From: Eremomyces bilateralis CBS 781.70
Taxonomy: Eukaryota; Ascomycota; Dothideomycetes; Eremomycetales; Eremomycetaceae
DNA length: 64,000 nt
Reading direction: 5' to 3'
Assembly (NCBI RefSeq): GCF_010015585.1
Contig: NW_022985072.1
Coordinates: 1,090,573-1,154,572 of the forward strand
Shown here: positions 32,401-43,913 of the stretch, piece after piece
How the letters are laid out: each line of letters begins with the position of its first letter
Numbering within the stretch: the stretch's first letter is position 1
The notes under the pieces: generated by a model
What the model was told of the DNA's origin: nothing
Databases searched by the model: none
What the model saw: the letters and a program-made list of their open reading frames with translations, nothing else
Position numbers and translations under genes: made by a program

Positions 32401-33246
32401 ATGCGAAATTGCGTGAGTTGGAATGGGTTCCTGTTTCCTTGCTTCCTTCATGTGCGTCTCTGCTTGTGACAATGAAACTAATGCCAATTTCGCCCGAAAA
32501 GATTCCCTGCCCCTGGACGTTGGGATGCATTCTCAGTAAGCATTTTCCCTTTGGCGTTGTTGATAGAAATTCCTCAGACAGGAGGAGCGTGAAACGACAG
32601 GTGAGAACATTGATAGAACCGGTTGAACTTGGCGGACGAGGTCATGGCGCCTCCCGTGTTCCCCCCAAGAACAGATATGGAAGTTGTTTCCCTAGAATGG
32701 GGAAAGGCGGTCCTCTAAACATCGTCTAGATCAGGAGTGAACTGAAAAGGCGCTTGGCTCTAAACGAGGTTGCAAATCCTACTGATTGCTCGACCGGGCG
32801 CAAGTCCGGTGTCCGAAATCGCAGAGCCTCAAGGTGACGACGACGTGACCAAAAGCGTCGAGCGACCGGGAACCCGCATCCTGATACTCGAGATTTCTGC
32901 GGAAATCCGGAAAGTGGATGGGCGACTGCAGCGCTGTTTCTCAGATGACCCGCATACTGGAGGCTCGGCTATTCCGCGACGAACAGTTTGCGGTACACAG
33001 GGATCGCAAGATCTGGCGTGACAGAGTACAAGGTCTCCGGAAAAGTCGGTAATACCCGTCACTTGACGTGGGAGGAAACGGGTCTCGCGACGCGCGTGGT
33101 GTGATTCCGTCTCTGGTGCATGTCAACTATCTGTGCAAGGGGGGTTGGATTCCGTCGATACGCACGGGAAGCTGCAGACTGCAGAGAACCGTCGATAATT
33201 CGGCAAAAGTTTTTGTTGCGATGGCTAGTACCGCCGCATGCGATGC
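29498..33246. other. gene-poor region
   Basis: 3.7 kb with no supported gene. Frames of up to about 200 codons (for example 30708-31301, +) have biased, repetitive composition and match nothing I recognise. Base composition is more AT-rich than in neighbouring genes, but no transposon ends, long repeats or tRNA were found by eye. Confidence 0.5.
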
Positions 33247-33589
33247 CTAAGAAATTTGGTTAACGATAGGCTCGTCAAGAGGACGACGATGATGCTGACA
33301 CGCTGCGTGGCCCCTTTGCCGATGAAGTATCGCGACAATCTCCTGATTGATTATTAGGAATTGCTCTTTCAAAGTTGACTTGCGGGGTGGCTTACCGCAC
33401 TTCTCATTCAAACGGTATTCACTGCGCATCGTATGAGTTCCTGTTGGCAGCTCGAAATGTGAGAAAGACTCACATAGCAACAACATTTGCTGGACAACGA
33501 CGATGTGTTTCTTGATACTTTACACACCAGGCCTTCACTGTATAGCGAAGGTGACCACATGCGTACTCGACTTGGGTGTAATCACACAT
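33247..33589 (-). CDS. small Cys/His-rich conserved hypothetical protein, two exons
   Basis: Exons 33589-33474 and 33421-33247, joined across a 52-nt intron (GTGAGT...CAG), give 96 residues. The N-terminus MCDYTQVEYACGHLRYTVKA with WCVKYQETHRRCP resembles a family of short proteins of unknown function that I recall from many filamentous ascomycetes. Splicing yields VVAIEYRLNEKCG, which continues that pattern and supports the intron. Cys and His residues recur as CxxxxxxxxCGH, WC, RCP, KCG and CQHH, so metal binding is plausible but unproven. No signal peptide or membrane segment is seen. The last 40 residues are the least certain part. It stands alone in a gene-poor stretch. Confidence 0.65.
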
Positions 33590-36500
33590 CTTGAGAATGT
33601 AAAAGGAAAAGTATGGCAATGGCAGAAGTGGGTGAAGCACGGCAACGACGCGTGGAGTGGAAAGAAAATGGATCAACTATCTCTTACGGATAGACTAGTC
33701 TCCCGAGGGAGGGCCAAACCTTTAAATATTATCATTCTCCTTGAAGTGTGAACAGCACGGAATCGGTTCGGGACGAATCGTAAGTCGGTACTCCCACTGG
33801 TGCAGCAGGGCCCGTCTTGTCTATCAGAGTCATGTAACCCGGTGCCCAAAGTTATGAAATACATGGGATAGATGAAAATATCAGGTCAGAGGACCAGGTA
33901 TATCCTGACGTACTCAAAGGGTAACCACAGTCAGCAACGCGAGAGGCGGAAGCGGCTTGCTGTTCCCGATGACTGCTGGAAGCCTTGACCCGGGCAGACT
34001 AGGTGGACACTGTGCGCTGTGCAACATGGATGACGTGCCCTAGAGCCGGCTAGAGCTCTTCTAGAAGCATGTTCACGACGAGCTGTAACGCTAGCGGATG
34101 GCTAGCATGGCACGCAATCATGATCCCATCCAGCCCTGACCACGCTTATCTATGTTTTCAGAAGATGAGAAGATGTGAACCTGCGTAAGTTCAGAGCCGT
34201 CCAGCATCACCCTGGTATGGGAGTCGGCTCCGATGTGGCGTGTTGAAGACTGAGACATCTGGACGGCATCAGAGTGCACAAAGCGAGACATAGCGAATAC
34301 CATCTGCAATCAAATTTTACGTGGATGGGCGTGATACTCTTGAGATCTGATACCAGTCAGGTGTTTCGACTCGTTAGGATTAACTAACCTACGGGCCGGC
34401 TCCGCGTATATTGGATTTGACTGTGTGACGGATGAGGTGCCATCGCGCGACGATGGTCCGTTGGTATCTTATTGAGCCATAGGCAGATGGTAACATGAAG
34501 TCTTGTCCCCAAACCACTATCTTTTTGGTTTGTATCTTGACAGTTGATGTATTACGGGATAACGGACCGATCCCGCTTGGGGGTCGCCCACCAGATCTTT
34601 TATGCAGAAAGGAAAATCCTGCGTGAGATTCATGCGGCGTTGCGCACTGTGGATCCAACGGCCAGGTTCCGTATCCCATTCGGTGTTTGGATACCGTACA
34701 GCACGGATCGGCGTACCCGCATATCCTACACATGTAGGAACCTGAGGGACGAGGAAGCCTGGAAGCGACTTGGATGGCTGCTAGGTGACGGCGTGACCAG
34801 CGTGTCAACTGGGAATCTGGGGCCATAGGATGGTCTGTCTGTCTGCTGTAGCGTCATGATATTCGGGATTCCGTACCCAGAACGGAAATACCTCAAAGTT
34901 AGATTCGCTATGGTACAGATACAACTGGTGGCCTGGTACGTCCACTATTTTTATTCCTGCATTCTCAGGAGAGCCGATCGTTATGCTCCTTACTCGTAGC
35001 TATCAAGCCCTGGATTTTCTAAGACAAGAATCTCGCTAACCACTCCCATTTTCTGACCGATAGAGAGCAATTGAGCATGATGAACTTTACAGATGTGAAC
35101 TCCTTGTGAAGGTGCCGAGGTGCCGAAAAGCCCCTACAAGTTGGATCTCAAACCGTTGCTGGACCCTTCATTCTTGGGAAATGGGTGATGCCGCGGCGGA
35201 GACTGGGGATACTTTATTGTGGATGAACAGGATGATGGATGTTTCCTGATCCGCACGGTAGTACCAAGTGTGAAGTATCGTCGGGTGCCGGCGTTCGGGG
35301 CAATCAGGCGAAGTTTCGAGCCGTGAAATTCGTGGCTCCCATCCTCCAATTAATCGCAACTCGCATGCAAGGTACGGAATATCCTGGTGCGTAAGAGCAG
35401 AACAGCCGGACTCAACTGAATTCTGAAAGCCGAATGGAATGATAGATAGGGACCGTTCCTCCCTCGTTTTTCGGGGAGCGTAACGGCCAGTCCGGCCGAA
35501 TCGGTCGCAAGGCCAACCAACGGTAATTAGAAGATATGCACGTAATCGCATCATTAGTTAGCGGAACAATTTAAGTTTCGTGTCGCGTGGATTTCCCATT
35601 TTCCCCTCTTCCCAAGTCCCAACTCTCCCGCAGCCATGTCCCGACGAAGTGGAACAAAAGCACGTGGAAGCAGATGAAAGTGTGAGCGTGGCCAGCCTGG
35701 CGTTTCATCCTTGGGGAAGGATCGCAGACTTGCAGGAGGGGGATGCAACTATTTCCCAACGGTGAAAACGTGGCGTCCCCTGGTAACGGAGAAATGGGAA
35801 ATGTGAAGATTATTAACTTGCATAGTATTGAGCGCCGGTAAACAAGTACGGTCCTTAGTACCGTGAAGCGGTCAGGTACCTACTTTGCAGACCCAATATC
35901 TCGAACCAAAACCGCATCTTGGACCTCCTTGCGACCCCTTATTGCGTCTAGCTGATTTCCCACCAACCAAAAACTTGGGCAACAGTGTCTTAGAGACGTA
36001 CCTGGATGTTCCTGTCAGGCCCGAAGCAAAACCCGTCGGTAATCCGTTCGCCGAAGAAATTCATCTTTGTAATTAACTACACCAACTCCAATCTACCGGT
36101 ATGCTAGAGGCGCATGGCGGCGACTGGGAGTCTCAAGTCTGCGGGCTTCGGGCTGCATCCTGGTTATTCCTGGACGCTGGAAGAGGCTACGCAATATGAC
36201 TAGCCTTGAAAATCGAAGCCAGGCGCTCGACGGTTCTGGTTTCTATGCATGTCAACATCGGATCTACGGGATCAATGCGGTTCCGTGCGTGGTGTTGTGC
36301 AGGGTGAAGGAATAGAGCATCCACAACGAGAAGTTTGACAGTCGTAAAAAGTAGCGAGTACTATGTTACGATTGGAGAACTCATCACTCTTGACCCTTGG
36401 GACGGCTCTTCGATCGGGTTGATACTGCCAGCGCCCCAACGGGGCCCAGCTCTGGCGATTCCCAATTCTTAGGATGCCCATGATCTCCTACCCTGCAATC

Positions 36501-36886
36501 CTGCAGGCTCCATGACTCGGCATCTCATATGGTAGGCCCGCCGGGAAGGTTACAGATAGGATAAGCACACTTACCGCGATGTTTCGGCCATCTGCTGAAA
36601 CGTGTCCGCAGACCGGTTCGAGCTAACGAGGTATATTTGCGTCGTAAGGATCGGAATGATTTGGAAGCATCGTCGCTCGCTCGATATACGTACATTATAC
36701 TAAAGAATAGGTCTATACGATTGTAAGCAACGCAGGGCTCATAGCTGGCTTGCAAGTTGCGATCAAGAGACATGCGAACGAAACGCCGCGCAATACTGGT
36801 TAATTAACAGCGCAATGAATTTGAAAAAACGCGAGCAAAAAATCATCATGCTCCAGTGAGGAGCGGCCCTGGGTTCCGTGCGGAGG
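33590..36886. other. gene-poor region
   Basis: 3.3 kb without a supported gene. Scattered frames of 60-145 codons on both strands show no domain, and none joins a partner through plausible splice sites. The half next to 33589 should contain the promoter of the small Cys-rich gene. Confidence 0.5.
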
Positions 36887-38577
36887 TCATTGTTGCTCCG
36901 TGGTATCCAGCCAACCCCGACACATCTCCACCGCCCGCTCCCAGCGCGTGAACATCTTCGCGCTCGCCTCCTTCGACAGCACCGGCTCGAAATGTGTTCG
37001 ATCCCGGCGACTCATCGCCATCAGTTCGTCGAGATTTTGCCAGAGGCCCACGCCGAACCCCGCGGCGATGGCAGCGCCGAGACTGGTCGTTTCTCGCATC
37101 GCGGGTCGGTCGACGGGGATTCCAATCAGGTCGGCTTGGGTCTAGAAAATGGTTGGCTGGTGTTCCTGGGCGTTGCAGGTGTCAAAAACCACCGGGGCGG
37201 ATCACTTACCTGCATGCAGATTTCGGAATTGCTCATCCCGCCGTCCACTGCCAGCTTGGCGAGCGACTGGCCGCTGTCCTTCTCCATGGCGTCCAGGATT
37301 GCCTTCGTCTGGAAGCAGGCGGCCTCGAACGTGGCGCGCACGATGTGGCCCTTCTGTGTATGCTGGGTGATGCCGAAGATGGTACCTTTGGCATCGTCGA
37401 TCCAGTAGGGCGCGAAGAGGCCGCTAAACGCGGTGACGAAGACGCACCCGCCGTTGTCGTCGACGGATTCCGCCAGCGCATTGATGTCGTCGGATTGCGT
37501 GGCGAAGCCGAGGTTTTGCATTAGGAAGGTGATGCCGCTGCCGGCCACCGCGACGCTGCCCTCGAGCGCGTACACTGGCTTCAGTGGGCGTCCGAAGTCG
37601 TAGGCAACGGTTGCTAGGAGACCGTGCTTGGAGATCACCGGCTCGTTGCCGACGTTGTAGAGCAGGAAACATCCGGTTCCGTACGTGTTCTTCGCCGATC
37701 CGGGCGAGAAGCCCAATTGGCCGACCAACGCAGCAGATTGGTCTCCCAGACATCCGGTGATCGGAGTCCCCTTCAATCGACTGACGCCCAACTTCCCGTA
37801 GTCCGTCGCGGAAGACGACGGCACAATGGACGGAAGGTGGATCTTGGACCGATCCAGACCGAAGAACTGGAGGTGCTTCTCCTCGTACTGCAGGGTCTTC
37901 AGGTTCATGAACATCGTCCGTGACGCGTTCGTGGCGTCGGTCACGAACACGCCGCCGTCCTTTCCGCCGGTGAGTCGGTACAGCAGCCACGTATCGACCG
38001 TCCCGAACATCAGGCGTCCGGCATCGTAGGCATTTCGAACCGCCTCCACGTTTCGAAGCAGCCACAGCAGCTTCAGGGATGACGGATATGTCGACAGTGG
38101 CAATCCGCACACGGACCGGAGGTCGTCCGCGCCGTCTTTCGCCTTTAGTTCGCGGACGATCGAGGTGGTTCGAGTATCGGGCCATGCGATCGCATTATGC
38201 AACGCCTCGCCGGTCTCCCGGTCCCAGACCAGCATCGTCTCACGCTGGTTGGTAAGACCGACGCATTTGATGTCCGACACGTCGTGGCCTTGCTGGGCGA
38301 ACTTCTCGACGGCCTTGTCAATGCAGTCGACGACGGACGAGATAAGAACGTCGGGGTCGTGCTCATGCCATCTATGTTGTCGTCAGCTGCAATGGTTCTG
38401 AATCGCAAGCCTCCACGGCCGAAATCCGACGGTTTCCACATACCCTGACTTGGGATGGATTTGCTTGAACTCTTGCTGATGTCTCGCAACCGGATGGCCT
38501 AGTAGATCGAAGACGATAAACCTCGTGCTGGAGGTGCCGTGATCTATGGCACCGATAAACGTCTTCTCGGATGTCAT
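36887..38577 (-). CDS. GUT1: glycerol kinase
   Basis: FGGY-family kinase that phosphorylates glycerol to glycerol-3-phosphate using ATP. Predicted exons 38577-38444, 38371-37210 and 37141-36887, with introns of 72 and 68 nt, give 516 residues. The N-terminus has IGAIDHGTSSTRF (phosphate loop 1), HPKSGWHEHDP joined across intron 1, and LTNQRETMLVWDRETG. TGCLGDQSAAL, NTYGTGCFLLYN and the FGGY signature region GLFAPYWIDDAKGTIFG follow, then VDGGMSNSE with the ATP-binding glycines. The start at MTSEKTFIGAIDHG matches the usual cytosolic enzyme. The frame stays open upstream to ATG 38727, adding 50 Arg-rich residues that resemble a mitochondrial presequence, so two isoforms are possible. Confidence 0.93.
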
Positions 38578-39580
38578 ATTAAGATGCTGATCATGGAGTC
38601 CGAATTGTGGAATTCCAACAGCGGTGTTGCTGCCGGTGTGTAGATGCCGTCGATTGGGATAGATGGGGCGTGAGAATCTCAACGGCGTGGAGTTCCTATT
38701 CCAGAAGTTTGATCTATAACGCACCATCAGTTTCTATTATACGCAACAATTCCCTTGTGGGACAGATGTAAACAAAGGCGCTTTGATGGACAGTACCTGG
38801 ATAGACGGTGTTTGGTGTGAACAGTTCCTTACAGCGCAATCGTCAGAAAAGACTTCTAGCAGTAGGCTTGGCGACAGCGCAAGGTAATCATACCATTTAA
38901 CGTACTCTGATTCCTCCAAACGACTTGTTCGTTCTTACGCTCCCTCCATTGCGGCGACGGCGATTTAAGAAGATCCTTTCTGCCAACTTGCGTGTGACAC
39001 TGCGAGACGAGGGGTAATTCGGAGCTTTTCCTCAGGCTCCCCCTCCAAACTCGCGGCATCCTTTCCCGAAACGCGAATCTCCCGTCACCTGTGCCGACAA
39101 ACCATGCACATCGATGCCTTGTAGCCTGACACGCGAGACCCGACGCGACCGACGGCAATATCGGATGAACGAACCGACGACGACAACACGAGATGGATGT
39201 CAATCTGCACGCGGCAAACGCGAAGGAATTGATGGGGAGGAATTTTTCCGGATCACGATGGAACGTCTCGATTGCAAGCTCTGGTTGAGCCGTTGGTCCT
39301 TGGTCCGATTCTGTTCAGCTGCGAAGAGAGTACCTGAGAAGTTGCGGAGAAAATCAGGAACATCGGGGTCCCGGGGGTGAATGGACTAGGTCCACAGTTA
39401 CTGGCGCCGGGAAAAGTCGCAGATGATGATTATTAGACACGCTAAGGATGCTCTGGAAGCTCTGGGGCTTGGGGCACTGGAACTCCTCCGATAAGCGGAA
39501 ATGTTCGTCGATTTAATTCATCCTTTGCTCCATCTCCGGCTCAATGCCCTTGGGCCACAGGAGAACCCTCAATCCATCCC
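38578..39580. other. intergenic region upstream of glycerol kinase
   Basis: About 1 kb between the glycerol kinase start and the DUF3429 stop. The first 150 bp is an open N-terminal extension of the kinase frame. Nothing else is recognised. Confidence 0.5.
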
Positions 39581-40778
39581 TCACCCCCCCTCCTCTGCCT
39601 GGATCTTCTCCCCCTTATTCTTCTCAATCCTCAACTCGTCCGTGAAGTTTCGAAACCGACTCATCGGCCCCCGATGCACCACCACCTTATCCTTCACCAT
39701 CGACCTCGCAATCAACGACACGCAGATCGCCGCGCCCACCACGAACGTCAGCACGAACCGGTAGGTCGAATACCACGGCGGCGCCCAACCGCGCACCGTC
39801 GCCGCCGTGTCCGCGTAATATAGCAGTACGAACGCCGCGAACTGGGAGATGAGCGCCGTCTCTGCCTCTAGTAGAATCGTGGGCCACGCGAACGCCGTCG
39901 CGAACACGCCGATCGCGTAGCGCTTGTAGCTGTGGTGGCCGCCGTAGCCGGCCCATTCCATGCCCCAGTGGACGGCGCCGAGGAAGGAAAGGATCTGGTT
40001 GTTCAGCAGCGTCCTGTAAACGACGATGTGCGTGGAGGACTTACCACCGCCCCATAGCCAACCTGAAGAGGTTCCAGGATTTGGAGAAACATCTCGGCGC
40101 CTTTCGCGGTGAACAGGTAGCCGGTGGCCGTCGTGTCGGCGGTGATGATCTCGCTCGCGCAGAGGAACGTCCCTGCAGAAGTAACAAAGTACGGCACGAC
40201 GCCCGCGAGACCAATGATCATCGCGTCTCTAGGCACCGCTTTCAGCGAGAACGTGTCCTGAATGGTGTTCTGTGAAGGGATCTATTAGGTTTGTTCGTCA
40301 CTGTCGTGCTTGCAGGTCATACTATGTCAGATCGGACTGCCGCCAACATATCAATGTCGGGTTCCTCTATGCCAGAAGGAGGCGCCAGTGGCTGTTGACC
40401 CCCTGTCGAGCTGAGGATCGATTGCGTCGACGACGTGGTCGACACCGTCTCCGGGGTCGGTATCAACGTCGTCTTCTGCATCTTGGCTTCCGCTTCGACG
40501 TCGCGCTTGTCGTATGGCCCGCTTCCACCCGCCGATGGACCGATCGTCTTGGTGTTGACGGTCTTGGTATTGACTTGGCGGATGACATGGCGGAATTGAG
40601 CGTTGGATATCGCTTTCACAGCCGGTGATGGGTGTCGGAGGGAGGAGATGTAGAGACTGGAGCGGAATTGGGTCGTCGTTCGGAGGATGTGCTGGGGAAT
40701 GGCGCGTGGTCGAGCTCGCGTTGCGGCGAGGGTACTAGCAAGGAGGCAGCGAGTGGAGGCAGAGCGAAGGGCTGCCAT
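39581..40778 (-). CDS. DUF3429 mitochondrial membrane protein (TMEM69-like), three exons
   Basis: Exons 40778-40323, 40269-40045 and 39994-39581, with introns of 53 and 50 nt, give 364 residues. The first ~60 residues are Arg/Ser/Ala-rich with no acidic residue (RSASTRCLLASTLAATRARP), a mitochondrial targeting sequence. A Ser/Thr linker follows. The membrane domain has about five hydrophobic segments and the family pattern IIGLAGVVPYFVTSAGT, LEPLQVGYGAV and SFLGAVHWGMEWAGYGG. Choosing the acceptor at AACCAG 39995 joins YGAV directly to ILSFLGA, as in relatives; an acceptor 19 bases earlier breaks the frame. The family is conserved from bacteria to animals, with no established activity. It is likely an inner-membrane protein. 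Confidence 0.8.
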
Positions 40779-41514
40779 GATGTAGTTCTGGACACTTTCC
40801 GCTGGGCAGCTATTTTATTTGCTCTCCAATGGATTATTCAAGACACTTTGAGTACAAATTGAGACCAGATCAATGAAGGACATTGAATACCTATACGGGA
40901 ATCCAAGATAGTGAGCTGAAGTGCGGAGACGAGTTTCTTTTGGTATGCAGGGCCACTGCATGCTGCGTAACCCCGCCAATATATCACCACCCTACGTCAT
41001 TGGTTGCCAAACGTCTCAACAGCAATTTGTACCAGTAATATAATTTGACAGGAACGAAGTATTTACAGGATTAATTTTTTTGGACATTGAACAGGTGGGA
41101 TGGGCATTGTGCTTCCACGTCCTGAATTGTGGTTCTTAGTTGAATTGGCCGACTAGCCGCTTCAATGGTGCCTAGTTCAATCCATCCACTGACCCAGGAA
41201 TTCCTTTACGCCAATGAATTATATCTCGGAGCAACTCACCATATGTATCTACGTGATTAAAGGTGCCGAGACTCTATACTCGACAAATAGATATGCAATG
41301 GTACAGGTTGCGACTACCTCACGCCTAGCCCTCAGGTCATGCAACAGATGTTCCGAGCATTCCTAAATCTAGGGAATCAGATCAGCGACATCGGGTGTAT
41401 CGATACACCTCATATTGTTTGCCAGCTATTACGATCAATCATGCATAAACCTTAAATGGCATAACATAGTATACCGAAGAAAAGGCATGCCGACATACCC
41501 CTTAACTCCCCAAC
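40779..41514. other. intergenic region upstream of DUF3429
   Basis: 736 bp between the DUF3429 start and the HAD phosphatase stop. AT-rich, with no coding region or repeat recognised. Confidence 0.55.
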
Positions 41515-42354
41515 TCAAGGTTCCTGAACTCGCTTCTCTCTATCCCCCTTCGTCCGTTTCCTCCAACTCCACACCCCATTGTCCACCTCCTCCCTCGTCA
41601 CCCCGTCCCGCACCAAATACATGATGGCGCCCAGCGTTTCCACGTCCCGATTCCTCATCTCGTCGTCGAAGAACAGCATCTCGTCGTAGGGGATGCCCGT
41701 CCGCTCGTGGATTTTCTGGAAATGCGTGGTCTTGCTGGCGGAGTAGATTTGCAGGTCGTCAAAGAAGTCGATGGATTTCTCGGACGGGAGGCCGTCAGGC
41801 GAGATGCGGAGCAGTCTTAGCATTTCTCGTGCCAGTTCGGGGGCTTGAGACCGTGAGGCCGCGGCAATTTTGATGCCGCTTTGTCGGAGCTGTGTCAACA
41901 GTTAGTGCTAGGTACTTTGGCTGTTCTTGAACTATAACAAAGAGCAATGGAAGATCTGGTCAGAATTGCAGGCGTACACGTGGTTATGCAATATCAAAGG
42001 GTCCAACCGCATAACAGTAGTTGGCGAGAAGAGTCTTAAACGACAATTGTTTTAATGAGATAGAGATGAAGAACAATAACTTACTCCGACCAGAATATCT
42101 GACACTTGATCATAAAACGCGAATTGCTCTCCCAACCTATCCTTCGCTTTCGTTCCGTCCTCCACAGCTTTCAGAGGCGGCGTCACATGCGTATCGACCC
42201 AGAACGGCCATAAAGTATAATCGAGATCGAATACAAATAGCGTGGGTAGTGTCAGGCCATCTGTGAAGGTCGATGGCAACTCCTCAGGGGCTGATGGGGC
42301 CGATGAAGATGTCTCCTTGGACGAGCCAATTCTCGATGTCCATCGTCGTGGCAT
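41515..42354 (-). CDS. MDP-1-type HAD phosphatase
   Basis: Magnesium-dependent phosphatase-1 family of the HAD superfamily, implicated in dephosphorylating protein tyrosine or glycated amines in other organisms. Exons 42354-42085 and 41889-41515 give 214 residues. Motif I FDLDYTLWPFWVDTH (nucleophile Asp then Asp+2) is intact. AAASRSQ supplies the motif II Ser/Thr region, and MLFFDDEMRNRDV carries the motif IV acidic pair. The IYSASKTTHFQKI block gives the expected Lys. The 195-nt intron (GTAAGT...CAG) is long for this window, but splicing yields the family-like VSDILVGLRQSGIKIAAASR. The N-terminal 30 residues are Ser-rich and variable. Confidence 0.88.
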
Positions 42355-43913
42355 GGTTTGGGTCGACGATGAGATAAGTTTGTGCCTATGATAATGCCGA
42401 GACCGGATGAAGGGCTTAGCAAATCTCGAACCCGCTCAGTGGCTGGATATACAATAAAATTGAATCCCCTTCGTATTAATATCGCTCGGGAAGATAGAGC
42501 GGCTCGCTTGGTTGGGTTTCGGTCGTCTCGGGCGCCTGAGTCCACACAAAGCTTGGTCTTCTCTCGGTCTGTCTATTGTCTATACAAAAAATTCCGTTCT
42601 CGATAGTCTAACTCGCTGAATTTAGGTATCATGGCTGGCGGACGTCCTCAATTTTCTGTATTCATAATCAAAGGGCCCTTTGGGTTTGATACTCCATTAC
42701 CGGGGTAACCATACTAGCAGCCCACACACAGCTTGACGTCATCTCCATCAGGGGTTAAATCTCCGCTTCAACCTCCTCTACATTCGCTCGAGTTTGAGCA
42801 ATATTCATTGGGGGTTGAAATTTGAATAGCATGTTCAACGATGCCGTGTAGGAAGCTCCAATCTAATTATCTTCCAGCCGTAAAAAAACACCTGGTTCTA
42901 ACTACCAAGCCCTCCGCGATGCTCTCTCTCAATGCGGAGAAGCACTAAATACCTAACCCCTGAAGTTACATCGCAGCAACCCAATACCCACCACAACCTC
43001 CAGTATCCTGGCTGAATCTCCCCACAACACTTCCACGATTCTGGGAGCTTGTCCGCGACCGACCGACCTTTCCAGTTTCCACATCATTCCTCAGAAATTA
43101 CGAAAGGATCACCTTCCTCTCCAGGTTTCTTACTCCGCTTCCCCGAAAATTGATCGTCGGTCAGCTTGCAGGATCCCGCTGGGGTATGCATCAATCCTAT
43201 TGCTCGCAGGACGGAGCCCTACGAGAGCGACATGGACGACAGACTTGGACCATGAACTATATCGGTTCCCGGCCGCCGTTCTGAGTAATCGGTCCTATTC
43301 CCTAGCAATACTATCCTTATGGTTAACCCGATGTCACTTCATAACCGTTGGGCAACGCCGCGCGATGGTGACCGGTTGCGGTTGGCTTTAATGCCTGTTC
43401 CGGACTGAATTGCGCATGATGTGGTAACTTTTAGTATTGCACTAAGTCATCAGCAAATGAAAAGGCTAACGAAACCCCTCGCAGCCCAATTGAAAGGCGC
43501 AAAGGGTCTCGGGGACGGGCACTAATGGCCCCCGAAGGCACCGGGACCGTGGTGCCGTGGTCCTTCAATCTGGGCTGTGAACGGGCTTACCGTTGGCCTT
43601 TTATTTTCTGATGACTGAGCGTAATACTAAAATCATCACGACTGTTCGCAATTTACCATGGAGTTTGGTCTGGGCCCGTTTTAAATCCTTGGTAACTATC
43701 CCCAGGCCGTGATTGCCGTTTGCGGGGTGGGATGGAGGATCATGAAAATCAATCCCCAGTTCGGAAGGCAGCATCGGATTATTGGGAACCTGCACGATCC
43801 TAATGGACCCTCGTTCCCAGCATATAAGGATTGGGGATGATCTCTAATTCTATAAATCCCAATTGAAGCAAATCTGCAAAGGAGAGGGCAGACTGCAAAG
43901 GAGCAAAATTGGC
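42355..43913. other. divergent intergenic region upstream of the alpha-glucosidase
   Basis: 1.56 kb carrying the promoters of the HAD phosphatase and the alpha-glucosidase. It includes TATA-like boxes near 43823 and 43851 and a GCGGGG core at about 43718, which fits the SYGGRG consensus of the carbon-catabolite repressor CreA. No gene is recognised. Confidence 0.5.
43851..43857 (+). promoter_or_regulatory. TATA-like box of the alpha-glucosidase gene
   Basis: TATAAAT lies 63 bp upstream of the initiator ATG at 43914. A second weaker element, TATAAGG, is about 28 bp further upstream. Spacing fits a short 5' UTR. Confidence 0.4.

Noticed and set aside
39995-40044. Frameshift in the DUF3429 gene using a 31-nt intron ending at 40014
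   Set aside because: An acceptor 19 bases further on (AACCAG) gives a normal 50-nt intron in frame and joins YGAV to ILSFLGA as in relatives.
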